The position numbers and the translations under genes were made by a program. Positions 25,581 to 37,772 of a stretch of 64,000 nucleotides of DNA are shown here, one piece after another; the first letter of the stretch is position 1, and every line of letters begins with the position of its first letter. Source of the stretch: Branchiostoma floridae. Lineage: Eukaryota; Chordata; Leptocardii; Amphioxiformes; Branchiostomatidae. The notes beneath the pieces were generated by a model. It was not told the origin of the DNA. It saw only the letters and a list, made by a program, of their open reading frames with translations, and did no database searches. The stretch is taken from assembly GCF_000003815.2 (NCBI RefSeq), contig NC_049990.1, forward strand, positions 12,653,443 to 12,717,442, in the 5' to 3' direction.

Positions 25581-25727
25581 CGCATTTATCCCAAACAACT
25601 TCAGGTACAAATATAGAAGTCTGACTGCAGGAGCACTCGCGACAGTTAGTCTGAGCACCTTGCTATATTTCCAGTCAAAACCTGCATGCTCATTTCAAAT
25701 GCCAATGTGCATCTACACTGATCCTGT
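25553..25727. repeat. Direct repeat, copy B
   Basis: Second copy of the sequence at 21942-22093, in the same orientation. It overlaps the start of the minus-strand LINE fragment, so the pair could be two copies of the LINE's upstream region. Confidence 0.6.
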
Positions 25728-25740
25728 CGTTAAATTCTGC

Positions 25741-26849
25741 AGGTGACAAAAAGATTGCATCCGCTCTGAACCCATCCCCACCCCCACCCCCGGCCCGCGA
25801 ATATTTACTATATTTGGCCACCACATTCCAAGTATTTGAATGATAGATTGCTACAGGATCGAACGCGGTGTTCTTGCGAAAATTACGTTTGTTACATTGC
25901 AATTGAGGAAAGAAAGATTACTACATGGGGCGGACTCCGCGTTCTTACAAAGATTGCAAAAGTTCCGCAAAAAAACACTGAACCTGAATATTTTATACTA
26001 TAGTTGTCTAAATCTTGTTGCATTACAGATATCTAAAAGCTCCTGTAGTGTAATCAACTAACGTTACACACACGGAACCCCAGTCATAGGCAATGCGCAA
26101 ATGAGGAAATAAAGGTTCGTACAGGGGCGGACGCCGTGTCCCTACAAAGATAGCACCGGCTCTGTAAAAAAACCTGAATCCTTGTGACTAATCAATAAGA
26201 ATCATTACGTCCTATTTTACTGTATTATCAGTCCATCAGTTAGCGGACGGATAAGATAGAGGATTTTGTTACACTTTCAAATGTCGATATAAAAAAACGA
26301 TCGACTGACAATGTGGTATTATAAAACTACACAAATACCGATGAAGTTGCCTTGGACTTAAGTGCAATCTAAGTATTCTGCGACACCTATAATGTTTGAT
26401 ACGCAACATTTTTTGTTTCATTTCAATATAATGAGCTAGCCAAAAACAGCATTACCGGCAGCTGAAATACTCCGGTATGTCTCGATACGCACGTCAATAT
26501 CGTTTCATATCAAACTTTGGCCTAATCCCATGGAAAATGTACAACGGAATCACAAGTTCTTGATTTCATTTGTCTAAAGGTTATTGCAGCCACAATGCCA
26601 CACTGGAATTAAGGAACGTGATACGCCGTGTCCGAGTGTGTCGGTTTTACAGTGGCGTGCTTTTATATGTCCAGCTGAAATTTGCGGGGTGTTTTCATTG
26701 GCTCGAATGCATCTAAGATACATCGAATCGTTTAAGACAATGCAATCCGCAAGTGTGATTAAATATGGTTGTTCAGTTAAAAGGACAACAAACGGTTGGG
26801 AATGTAAAAAGAATCATACAACAATTCTCAACATTTTTGTCTTCAATAG
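25741..26849. other. Intergenic DNA inside the insertion, no gene recognised
   Basis: No supported gene. Two similar words occur (GGGGCGGACTCCGCGTTCTT near 25927 and GGGGCGGACGCCGTGTCCCT near 26124), each after a GAGGAAA stretch, suggesting a decayed duplicated repeat of roughly 200 bp. Confidence 0.4.
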
Positions 26850-26955
26850 TCTGTGAAACACAAACTCTACTGTCCGGGCTGTACCTAGTCCCTCCCCACT
26901 AGAGGCCAGCAATGTTGGGCTGGCTGTATAGAAGCGTGATTAAATCAGGCTAGAG
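26850..26955. repeat. Dispersed repeat, copy A (CTGTCCGGGCTGTA...AATCAGGCTA)
   Basis: Shares an ordered series of words with 29032-29128: a GTCTGTG-like start, CTCTRCTGTCC-GGGCTGTA, a GGCCAGC or GGCCGGC block, TTGGGCTGGCTGTATA and GATTAAATCAGGCTA. About 105 bp, in the same orientation. It may be a short MITE; no function is seen. Confidence 0.55.
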
Positions 26956-27826
26956 TTTCAAAGGTTGGTAAAGGCAAATTAAGGTTAATAATGTTTATTT
27001 CATACCACCACACAGATGGTTATGGGTGTTTTATTTTATGTGATCAATATATAAGCACGCTGCAAAGTTTATCAGATTTAATATCAATTCGCAACATTTC
27101 TAAGACGTACGATGTTCGCCTAAGCGTTACCCGTGGGTACCGTACACAGCGCTGTAGTTTTATTCTGAAGTCCCACTTTGTAAAGAGCAATATACAACTA
27201 ACCAAACCCTACAAATATTTAGCTAATTCAGACGATCTAAACTGTATTGAAATCTCACTGCAGTCTCACTGTTGAAGTTGCCTGTAGTCAGGTCGCCCAT
27301 GCAACAGGTGGTCCAACTGGTATTGTTCACACGGACAGTTACTTTACGGCCAAAGCATGGGCTTTGACCCCAAAAGTCGGTCTTTTTGAAAAGTGAGAAA
27401 CATTCAAAATACCGCACTTCGCAAATCATTTTAGGTATTGCCCACAAGGCGAGGCGATGGCAAACGTCACGAAAGGCGATAAAACGATCCTAAATATATT
27501 TTCAACATTATCTCCCGTATCATTGCACATCACGACAGTCATTGGAACGTAGCGCTACCCAATGTCGTCCTATTTGTAAAAAGCACAGAGACATTTAACC
27601 CAAGGGTAGAGAGACCAGTTCTACAAAGAATAATGGTGGTCTGTAACTTTCCTCCGCCCGTTTTAACGTCGTGTGAGCGTGATCTACCGGAATCCTGAGG
27701 TGTGCCGTGACTTATGCCCGGGTGACCTACATGCTTTGTCTGAAACACTCTATTTTGTCGCAGAATTTGTAGTGAATTTTGTCGACAGCCGACATACTGA
27801 CGCGTGCGCGCGCACATACTAAAGCA

Positions 27827-27829
<3 letters not shown>

Positions 27830-27880
<51 letters not shown>

Positions 27881-27897
27881 AACACACAAACGTAGAC
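27830..27897. repeat. (CA)n microsatellite
   Basis: Nearly pure CA dinucleotides with four CAAACA interruptions, followed by a short (CG)n stretch around 27904-27915. Open frames read from the other strand (VCVCVCV) are artefacts of the repeat. Confidence 0.95.
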
Positions 27898-27951
27898 AGT
27901 CACACGCGCGCGCGCAAATAAATAAACGCGTGTACATTCACAGACCACTAT

Positions 27952-28466
27952 AAGGTGGGGTCACACCTGCGTATATGTTTAAGTCCGTGTGAGGCGCGCA
28001 TGGGAGTATTTACCTCCACCAGGCTCCACAGGTCGTTGGAAAAAATAGATATTGGACAAACATAAACAGGTTACAAGTCAGACGAGTTAGCTTGGTCGCT
28101 AACCATACTTCTCGGTCAGCTAACTCATCTGGCATGTTATGTATCTATTTTTGTCCAATTTCTACTATTTTCACCACGACCTGTGGAGCCTGGTAGAGAG
28201 TAAGAGCTTCATACGCACCTAAAACGGACTTGAATATATACGCATGTGTGACCCCACCTATAAAAGATACATAACATGCCAGATGAGTTAGCTGATCGAG
28301 AAGTATGGTTAGCGACCAAGCCAACTTGACTCTGACTTGTTACCTGTTTACGTTTCTCCAATTTCTATTTTTTTCCAACGACCTGTGGGGCCTGGTGGAG
28401 GTAAATAATCCCATACGCGCCTCACACGGACTTAAATATATACGCAGGTGTGACCCCACCTATAGG
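27952..28466. mobile_element. Foldback MITE with one left and two right ends
   Basis: The outer ends are AGGTGGGGTCACACCTGCGT on the left and the complementary ACGCAGGTGTGACCCCACCT on the right, with arms of about 200 bp. The centre (28146-28261) contains a further right-type end, ATACGCATGTGTGACCCCAC, preceded by another ACGACCTGTGGAGCCTGGT block. The structure therefore looks like overlapping or nested copies of one element. A related left-type end, AGGTGGGTTTACACCTGCGT, begins right after it near 28464. No open frame. Confidence 0.75.
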
Positions 28467-29031
28467 TGGGTTTACACCTGCGTATATTTCCAAGTGCGAA
28501 TGAGGTCCGTGTGAGCTTCTGTCAATACGCAGCCGTACGCCCAACGTGAAATTTTGTGGAATGAATCAAATTATACGTCACGCCCATCTGGTGTATGAAT
28601 TACGACTTTAGCGTCTTCATTTCGCCATGATGAGGTGCGTATGATTTGCATATGAAGTGTGCAACACAATTTTCCTTGCCGTGAATAGCTGTGTGTGAGT
28701 TACGTATGCTGAGCGTAATCCGGACGCACACAACGTCTGCCGACCGCATGTCTGACGCACCTGGCGTTAATTGCTTTCCGAGCGTATTTCAGGTGAGTAT
28801 AACCGCAACTGCAGCCCGCTTTGTTTTCATTACCAATGCAGATTTCACAGAGTTGACATCATGCCCCACACGAAACGTGTATCTGCTACCGGCACTGGCC
28901 GTGGCCGTAGCTCCTTAGTTATAGACCGCCTGTTGATGCTGTACATGTAGTTGGCTGTGATGGCCGTAGTGACCACGGAGACCCTGCCACCGCCCCAGAA
29001 GAAGCGCCAGTTGCGTTAGACTTCGCCGCCC

Positions 29032-29128
29032 CTAGTCTGTGTAACCCAAACCCCTCTGTCCAGGGCTGTAACTGGGGGCCGGCGGATGTTTGGCGGGCTG
29101 CTATAAGCGAGATTTAATCAGGCTACGC
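29032..29128. repeat. Dispersed repeat, copy B
   Basis: Second copy of the family at 26850-26955, with CCCCTCTGTCCAGGGCTGTA, GGCGGGCTGCTATAAGCG and AGATTTAATCAGGCTA. Confidence 0.55.
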
Positions 29129-29933
29129 CGCCCCGTATACTCATACTTTTGTTCACGAGCATTGACAATTGAGCATTTTGTGTCAGAGGAACACTTTGTA
29201 CTACGTATACTTTTGTTTGGGACCAGTGCAAGCAGAACATTGAAAGTCAAAGTCAAAGAGATAACAGTGAAGAGGTTTTTTTTCTTATTTATTTGTGACC
29301 CTCGCTTTTACAGTTATGTGGGCCATCATTTACATTAAAAGTTATATCGCACTGTTAAGATTTCGCTGACAGACAAAGCTAAGTTTAATAACATATTTAT
29401 TAAGATATCCAGGGTTTCGGTCTTCCTTTTGTGAGGATGACGCCACCCAACATATTTTACCATGTCAAGCGCAGGCACAGGGCGTCGCAAGTGAGGTCCG
29501 GGGAATTTTAAAATCCTGACCCTCTGAAACACCATTTTCTGAATTTTGCTGGCTATCATATAAAGCTAAATAAGATGACATTTCTATATACGACAAAAAA
29601 GTGTTTGAGGGCACACCGTCCCATCCTACCCCCACCGTATTCAGCATCTGGAGCGCCGGAGGGACGAGATGTCGCAAGGAGGCCTAGAAAAAATTTGAAA
29701 TCTTTCCCCTCTAAAACGCTATTTCCTGTATTATCATGGGGTAATTTTGCTGGCAGACTAGGTTCAATGACATTTCTATTAGTAAAAAAGACTTTTGAGG
29801 GCGACGCCCCCTACATTTTGTTTTCAACATGTCGATGGCCAAAGGTGGCGTTGCAAGGAAGATATGGCGAAATTTGGAAATATTGTCCATCTAAAATGCC
29901 ATTCCTGTATATTGATCGGGAAAATTAGCTCTA

Positions 29934-30050
29934 TGTTCGGAAATCTCTATGTTCCGAAATCCCTATGTTCCGAAATCTCTATGTTCCGAAATCTCTATGT
30001 TCCAAAATCTCTATGTTCCGAAATCTCTTTGTTCCGAAATCTCTATATAA
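29934..30050 (+). repeat. 16-bp minisatellite AAATCTCTATGTTCCG, left array
   Basis: About seven head-to-tail units of AAATCTCTATGTTCCG with few changes. An inverted array of the same unit lies at 30862-30962. The two arrays face each other 0.8 kb apart, as if they were the arms of one element. Confidence 0.85.
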
Positions 30051-30861
30051 ATGGTTCCTGCAGCCTGCAATATATTCCGACATACATGCATGTAGGCGGC
30101 GGTCAAAGTACGCGATCGTTGAGGGAGGAAAGGCTAGCTCCTTGCTCACGGCGATTTACTCGCCGGGAGAAACATCCTACAAGTATCTAACACGGACCAT
30201 GGCGGCGTTTCCTATTCTTAGATCAAATATCTTTGCATTTTATTCTCCTTTTCTACCATTTGGGTGAACGAACTCCAACTCCATCGTGGTTTCAGACGAA
30301 TTTTCGTCAAACTTGGGAAGCGCTATTTAATGACCTGTAATGACCTCGCACCAACTTGATAGCATCGTAATGAAATTTTTTGACGAAGAATGAAAAATAT
30401 ACTCTCATTCATCAAAAATACATATCGATAACAAGTTACATAAACCAGTAAATAGATCTAATGATGTATGCATACAAAGTAAACATTCTTTTGAAATATA
30501 CATGCGATTATACACGAGACCAGATAAATGGTTCAAATGCGGTTAGAAAATCGTGTGTTTTTAGAAATGAAGAAAATTTTCCGCTGATATTTGCGATCGA
30601 GTTCAGACTCTGTTTCAGATAAACAGTCCAAAACTTCTCCATTTGCACAAGACTTAAGTACAATGTATTAGAAGAAGGTACATGATCTAAAACAAGAATT
30701 TGAATGTTTTCAACTCAGGGGGGCCACGCACGTGCACGCTACGTCGGAATCGGGTCGTTCAGGAAGGGTATCGGAAGCTTAGTTTGTGGGTATGAGTTTA
30801 GTACGAGTACTATAGACTTGAATACCATTCCTCGTTGTATGTACATGATTATACATTTCGG

Positions 30862-30962
30862 AATTATGTACATGATTATACATTTCGGAATATAGAGATT
30901 TCGGAATATAGAGATTTCGGAATATAGAGATTTCGGAACATAGAGATTTCGGAACATAGATC
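30862..30962 (-). repeat. 16-bp minisatellite, inverted right array
   Basis: Units of CGGAATATAGAGATTT and CGGAACATAGAGATTT are the complement of the array at 29934-30050. A TACATGATTATACATTTCGG unit is duplicated just before (30841-30890). Confidence 0.85.
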
Positions 30963-33743
30963 CTGTAATAACATGAAAACGATAGAAAAAAAAGCGGAAA
31001 ACAAGCCCCACTTCTTGCACTTGTGCATATTTTTATATGCCTTGTGAATATCACCAAGGGGGTTTCTAAACTCCCATTGTGGGTGCGCATTCTACGTCTT
31101 ACACAACATCTGCTTGGAGATTAGGCCAAAATAATGCCCAGCTGGGCTCTTGGAGTCGGACCTCGAACTGTAGGGTGGAGAGTGACCGTTGTTCAGGGAT
31201 TCAAGTGGGCGTGGCGTTATGCATGAAAGAAAGGCTGGAAATCGTTGGTCCACACTCTCACGATGGTTCTTATGAAGACAGCTGTTCATGTTTTTGCAAG
31301 GCCTTTGGTTAATTTAAAATATACTCTTTGATTTATCACCAGTATGATCACTTGACTAGAAATTCAGTACAATGAATGATGAAATGTAAAGTAGCATTTA
31401 ACTGATTCAGTTGGTTTTAATATGGATTTGGATATAACGATAGCCGAAGTCACGACTTGTTTATTCTTCAAATCGAAGGCTTAATTCTGGACAAAAGTGA
31501 TATCAGATATATCATCGTACGGAATATTTCGAGAAACAGAGCCAGTCAGTCCATTCGCGATTTTTCACTGGTAATACGCCGGGAGGGGAAAATATGTAGA
31601 TCTTCTTCTGTTTTTCCTTGGTTTGTTGGTGTATGAGTAGGACTCTGTAGAACCCGAAGGAGGCTGAAAAAGGAAGGCAGTGCTGGGCGAGGGGACACCG
31701 GTGTGTCCATATCAAGTCTGATACCAATTAAGCCCACCCGAACATTGCTGATAAGACGGTATCTCTTGGGGTGCGTTGCCAGGGAAACCGAAGTCTCCTA
31801 TGGCTTTTCAGGAATGCGGGCATGCGCTTTGCCAACATCGTCTAGAAGCGCCAAACTTGAGAACAGCTTCGGGGTCGTGTTTTGTATCACATATGTTTTC
31901 TCCTGTACTTTGGTGCTGTTGTGTTCTCGACACGCACCCGGGACTGGGACAAATAGGACTGCTGGGTGACCTTGTATACATCGGCGGGGGGAGGCAAACT
32001 TACACGGAAATATTTCTACGACCCGATGTCGCGAATTTTCGTGAGGCTGAACTTGTGAAGATGTTTCATTTAGCCAACGGGATCTCGGGGTGGCGATCAC
32101 TATTGAACATGGAGTATGGTGGTTTGGATGGACCTTTGAACAACAGAGACGTTCACGAAAAATCGTTCACGAAACCTCCTTAGATAATTTACCCACGAAC
32201 AGAAAATACCGTTTCTGAACTATCATGACTTCTAGCTATTAGACTGGAGAACGCAAGGTACGTAATCATCCTATTTTTGTTTAAATATTTTGGTTGAAAT
32301 CTCTGAAATAGCACAGTTCCTCGCGTATAGATATTTTGGCGCGCATGACAGGGGTGGTGGGAGGGGGGCAACTCTTCAATGTTTTGGCCTTTCCTGTACT
32401 GCCAGCATATACGTACACAAGCACTAATTTCCACTAGAATTCTATATTCCATAATTTCAGCTTCCCATGACTTTTGTATTTTATTTGATTTGTGTGTTGT
32501 GTTTGAAATAAAGGGCACCCGGCAAAAAACATTACGATTTTCCCTCCATAAACCATGCGTGCCACATGTGTTTTTGATCATGAGTGCCACTAGCTTTCAA
32601 CACGTCAAGCAGAAGTGCGGTTCCGGCTGTTTTTTTCAACGTGCTTTAGTCGTTTTTATCGGGCTTCCTTTTTGAAAACGGTACAAATTGAAATTTGACA
32701 AACGTCTAAAAACTGTTAACACGTCCAAAGTCCGGATCCGCCGTCTGCTTGGAAAGTATCTATACGATATCGATGTTGCGCAACGCGGCCAAACCAAATA
32801 GAGGAAGGCCTCATGGACACATGATCTACATGCAATTACATCTTTATAACAGATTTTTCCGTGGAATTATCAGCATAGCTGGTGACAACTTCTGCAATCT
32901 ATAATTTCCCGGTCCCGCTGGCAAAGTTAAATCTGGGCCACTGACGCGTGCACGTGTCGCAAGTCACTAGTTTGCTCCGCCCCTCCCCCATTTTTCACCT
33001 CCATCGGTTGTGAAGCATGCAACATCAGGATGTCCCTCTTCCTGTCTTCTACCATTGATGGCAGGGGTTAAAAAGACAACGTGCTAGATTCAAAATGGAA
33101 TTTATTTTACAACCTGAGTATGTTTTATGCAAGAAGTTCCACATTAAAAGTTACTCATTCGTTTAGAGAACTGTTGTTCTTGTCGTTTGTTATTGTAGTC
33201 ATGGTTCGTGAGTACTAATTAACCAATTACAGCTGAATTGGCGCCTTTTTGTGTCCTCTTCCAGGCTTCCCAGGTCGCTGGAAAAAGGCGAAAAATCAGT
33301 GAAGCTAGCCATTTTATACGAAAAGCACAATATGGCTGTTGCTCTGTAGATCTAACCCATGGTCCGACATTTCTCATGGGAGCGTGGACACCTTTGACAG
33401 CTTGTCCCTCCCCTTTGGGCTAATGATGTAACTTACACCAAGAACCTCTGTCTGATCAGATCATCAGATGTGTGTGGCGCTGGCTTGTATGTCTTCTTGT
33501 GCTTTGAGTTTTCGTCTCTCTTTGAAGGTATCACCAACGCGCGTAACGAGGAAGACAACAAAACAAATGACAAAATAATGTGCAAAGCAAGCCAAAACCT
33601 TGGCCAAAACCGTACATCTAAAACCGTACATCAATAAAATACTCTGCTAAATAGAGGCAATTAGCGAGGTGTCAATCAACTAAATCATTGAAGTCTGAAG
33701 TCTGAACCCTGCTGTTATTCTCTGAAATTACATTTAACCATAA
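30963..33743. other. Intergenic DNA inside the insertion, no gene recognised
   Basis: Several overlapping short open frames at 31500-32200 on both strands show no known motif. I see no splice-linked gene, tRNA or clear repeat here. Confidence 0.4.
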
Positions 33744-33913
33744 TACTGTAAATGCAGAAATGTTCGCGGTGGATTAATGTTTGCGGTTTTCGCGGCAACC
33801 ACTTCACCGCGAACTTAAAACCACCGCGAACATTTTTCTATTATGGTATTAGACTGCAGTCTATGTTGTTACCACGAAATTAAATCCCCGCGAACTTAAA
33901 TGCATTTACAGTA
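33744..33913 (+). mobile_element. TA-flanked MITE (ACTGTAAATGCA ends), copy 1
   Basis: Begins TACTGTAAATGCAGAAATGT and ends AACTTAAATGCATTTACAGT, giving terminal inverted repeats of about 14 bp. The interior is rich in TTCGCGGTGG / CCACCGCGAA inverted words. Two further copies occur at 39178-39388 and, inverted, at 48286-48482. Confidence 0.8.
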
Positions 33914-35159
33914 ATATTGCTGAATATCATAGAAATTTGTACAAAATGAACACCCTTCTGATATAATTGAACTGCAAAAAAATGTACCTCGTGCCCTTGA
34001 GTCTTCCGAAGTTTTTTTTTCCACCAGGTAATTCATCCAAACTGAGACTTTGGTGATCTATACACCGGGTATGACGTTATAAGGCTCATTACAGCTGGTT
34101 TGGAACTTCGCACTGTTTTTATTTATCAATCTTGTAGGGTTGTCCCTTCAATTGTTAACGATTTCCAAGGGAGCTCTGCAGAAAATCAACATGAACTTAA
34201 CAATAATCATATACTAGTAACATAAAACGTAAGTAATCGAACATTGGGGTAGTAACTTACCTGATCAACTCAAAACAAGTTAAACAATACCAACTCATAA
34301 TCATTAATTGCAGAACTCAGCACAGCAATAGAACAAAACATAACTTAACTTCGGCTCTTAAGAGAAGCAAACAAAGCAAATATTACGTTTTTTCAATTAT
34401 ATAATTACGATAATTAAGCTCTAGTTATCAAACAATTTTTTTGAAAGCTGTGATGCCAGGTTCCAAAGCAGCTACCATGTTGATTGTGATGTCATACCTG
34501 ATAAAGAGCTGGATGTATACTAGTAGTGCTCAATAAGGCGGAAGGGTGTGTATTTGGTGTAAATGTTATGTTGAACAGTTCATTGAATGATAATATTCTT
34601 GTTACAAACAACAAGGAAATGTTGTATTTTTGTGTCTACCCTTTAGTTTCAAGTATGAGGGCACTGCTTGTAACCTTCAGCCTCAAAACATGAAAGATTG
34701 TAAACAACAAAATCTTCATAATGTTGGTTGACAGAATCATTTTTGTAATTATTTTTTTTACTCTTATGAAAGCAATGTGTTTAGAAAGAAAGGAACACGT
34801 GTATCCTAGTTGTTTGGGCACCAATTTTGTACACAACTACTTATACCAGATAAACCTCATTCCTGCACAAACCCAATTACAATGATACAGATCAGGCCAA
34901 AGCACTTTTGCATTCAGAGGCTGAAATTGCTACAACTTGTACAACACACTTCCAGCTGCTATGAGGCATTTGTAAACTTTACAATGGCTGCAATGCCCAT
35001 GTAATATCTTGACCCCTGACCTCCACTTCAACTGTTGAATTTACTGTTGAATTGGTACCCCTGGTTGAAAGGGTGAAATTGAACACGTTAGTGACTGTAC
35101 ACAAGGCAGTTCGCCTTGTAGGTGCAGATGTGCCTTGATAATCCCTTCATATAAATTCA
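33914..35159. other. AT-rich intergenic DNA, no gene recognised
   Basis: Apart from the LINE-tail-like block at 34125-34340 nothing is recognised. Short open frames lack motifs. Confidence 0.4.
34125..34340 (-). repeat. LINE 3'-end-like repeat
   Basis: TTTATTTATCAATCTTGTAGGG followed by TTGTCCCTTCAATTGTTAAC and TTCCAAGGGAGCTCTGCAGA, then an A/C-rich tract. It resembles the block at 7140-7200 and is probably the 3' end of a minus-strand LINE or SINE. Confidence 0.4.
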
Positions 35160-36312
35160 ATAACACTTTTGGTGTACAGTGCAACAAAATGCTTATTTTT
35201 GCGATTTTTGGCCAATTTTTGACCAAAAAAGGACACTTTTGGCTCCTGTACCCTGGTATTACAATTAAATGACCTGAAATTTGGTATAGATAGGCATTAG
35301 ATACTTGGTAACAAGATTCAAGTAAAATTTTTGACATAAACAACTTTAAAATGATTAATTTTGGCACTTTTCTGAGGGGAAATTTGTTTTCTTTTGGCCT
35401 CCTGACGTGACCTTCCGTGACCCCGCACAGAGCCACACCTGTGCGCGTCAGCCGGAGAGTTAATTGAATCAAAGACCTAGCCAATCAGCGAAGAGGAGGC
35501 CAAAGGCTAATTAATATTCATAAGCGGGGCCTCATGATCCCGTATATAGCAGTGTTCCCGCCAGTGGGAGCGAAGCCCGCCTAAGGCTCTCGCATTTTAG
35601 ACTATTCAGAAGGCTTTATATTGTATCAGTTCTTAGGGGCATATCTATGATAATCGCAGCAGTCACTTAACTTCTCTTCAGGAGTTTAGCGTAACACTAT
35701 TTCAGGTCAAACCGTCAAAGGCAACTAAAAACAAACTTTAACGTTACTGAGTTCAACAGTACTTATAACTTGTTATCCGAAGTTGAAACGCTAGCGATGG
35801 TATTTTCGCTGCGCTGTTAGCTCCGTGCGACTGTTGTTGACGGTCTTATAACGGTATATTTTGCACCCCTGTACCCTGGTATGAGTGGCATTTGGTATAG
35901 ATAGGCATAAGATAGTTGGTAAAATGATCCAAGTAAAATTTTTGGCATAAAGNNNNNNNNNNNNNNNNNNNNNNNNNNNNNNNNNNNNNNNNNNNNNNNN
36001 NNNNNNNNNNNNNNNNNNNNNNNNNNNNNNNNNNNNNNNNNNNNNNNNNNNNNNNNNNNNNNNNNNNNNNNNNNNNNNNNNNNNNNNNNNNNNNNNNNNN
36101 NNNNNNNNNNNNNNNNNNNNNNNNNNNNNNNNNNNNNNNNNNNNNNNNNNNNNNNNNNNNNNNNNNNNNNNNNNNNNNNNNNNNNNNNNNNNNNTGAACT
36201 TGATACGCATCCATTTTGCGCAGGGGTGATTTGGAACAGTCCAATGTTGCGTGGGAAGGGGTATGGCTGAAATATGCTGTATTTGCTCTTAAGCAAATGT
36301 CGGCCTTTCTAG
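35160..36312 (+). mobile_element. Helentron-like non-autonomous element, copy C, with assembly gap
   Basis: The right end has GGCTGAAATATGCTGTATTTGC, a hairpin ATTTGCTCTTAAGCAAAT, then GTCGGCCTTT and CTAG (36309-36312). The same end occurs at 43253-43287 and, inverted, at 45676-45720. The body carries CCTGTACCCTGGTATTACA and AAATGACCTGAAATTTGGTA words as in the 42477 copy. The left boundary is not defined, and 242 N interrupt the element. Confidence 0.55.
35953..36194. other. Assembly gap (N)
   Basis: A run of 242 N. Open frames crossing it consist of unknown residues and are meaningless. Confidence 1.
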
Positions 36313-36389
36313 TTTATGTAATAACCTCTATGAGCAACCAAGACTTTCGAATAACACAGTCGATAAAGTACTAGCGCTCGTTTACATGT

Positions 36390-37772
36390 ACTGGATCAGC
36401 CATCATGTATATACTATATATCTGGAAAATAAGGTACCGAATAAAGCATTTGGCAAGGAGTATACCTGTGTTGCAAAGAGGCAGTGTTGAACAGGTCCGC
36501 TGGAATTCCAGCGAGGGAGACAGTATTGAACAGTGCCGCTGGAAATCCAGCGAGTGAGGCAGTGTTGAACAGGGCCGCTGGATTTCCAGCCAGGCTGGCA
36601 GTGTGGAACAGGGCCACTGGATTTCCAGCGAAGGAGGCAGTGTTAAACAGTTTCGCTGGAAATCCAGCCAGGTTGGTAGTGTTGAACAGTGCCGCTGGAT
36701 TTCCAGCCAGGGAGGCAGTGTTGAACAGGGCCGCTGGAAATCCAGCCAGGGAGGCAGTGTTGAACAGTGCCGCTGGAAATCCAGCCAGGGAGGCAGTGTT
36801 GAACAGGGCCGCTGGAAATCCAGCCAGGTTGGTAGTGTTGAACAGTGCCGCTGGATTTCCAGCCAGGGAGGCAGTGTTGAACAGGGCCGCTGGAAATCCA
36901 GCCAGGGAGGCAGTGTTGAACAGTGCCGCTGGAAATCCAGCGAGGGAGGCAATGTTGAACAGTGCCGCTGGATTTCCAGCGAGGGTGGCAGTGTTGAACA
37001 GGGCCGCTGGATTTCCAGCCAGGGAGGCAGTGTTGAACAGTGCCGCTGGATTTCCAGCGAGGGAGGCAGTGTTGAACAGGGCCGCTGGAAATCCAGCCAG
37101 GGAGGCAGTGTTGAACAGTGCCGCTGGAAATCCAGCGAGGGAGGCAATGTTGAACAGTGCCGCTGGATTTCCAGCGAGGGTGGCAGTGTTGAACAGGGCC
37201 GCTGGATTTCCAGCCAGGGAGGCAGTGTTGAACAGGGCCGCTGGAAATCCAGCCAGGGAGGCAGTGTTGAACAGTGCCGCTGGAAATCCAGCGAGGGAGG
37301 CAATGTTGAACAGTGCCGCTGGATTTCCAGCGAGGGTGGCAGTGTTGAACAGGGCCGCTGGATTTCCAGCCAGGGAGGCAGTGTTGAACAGTGCCGCTGG
37401 ATTTCCAGCGAGGGAGGCAGTGTTGAACGGTGCCGCTGGATTTCCAGCGAGGCTGGCAGTACTAAGTGTTGAACAGGGCCGCTGGATTTCCAGCGAGACT
37501 GGCAGTGTTGAACAGGGCCGCTGGATTTCCAGCCAGGGTGGCAGTCTTGCTCTGGCCGCTGGATTTCCAGCCAGAGTATCTCAAATGGAAGCCGCTGGAA
37601 ATCCAGCCAGACAAAAGCCTAGGGTAAGGCGCTGGAATTCCAGCCAGGGAAGCCAGTCTTGAGTAGGGTTTAGGAGTACATAACATCATATTATGTACAA
37701 ATAGTACCCAGATCTAAAAATCATGTCAACTTGAGACAATAATAATGTCTCAAGTTGCATCTGAATCCGTTT
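36390..37772 (-). repeat. 39-bp palindromic minisatellite with conserved flanks (right, inverted block)
   Basis: This is the reverse complement of 9317-10460 in the same order. It runs GCCATCATGTATATA and ATAAGGTACCGAATAAAGCA, then about 30 units of the 39-bp repeat (36475-37640), then TAGGGTTTAGGAGTACATAA and the hairpin at 37727-37757. The array differs from the left one in unit number and in the order of ATTT- and AAAT-centred palindromes, so the two have diverged by unit turnover. Confidence 0.85.

Noticed and set aside
27539-27948. Cys/Val-rich minus-strand frames
   Set aside because: Produced by the CA microsatellite.
31703-32183. Overlapping frames of 88-135 codons
   Set aside because: No recognisable motif, overlapping frames on both strands, no splice-linked continuation.
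35791-36296. Open frames of about 130-160 codons
   Set aside because: They run through the 242-N assembly gap and consist mostly of unknown residues.
36371-37662. Open frames up to 392 codons across the right minisatellite
   Set aside because: Same artefact as the left block. The frames read REAVLNSAAGNPA repeats on one strand and SLEIQRHCSTLPP-like repeats on the other.
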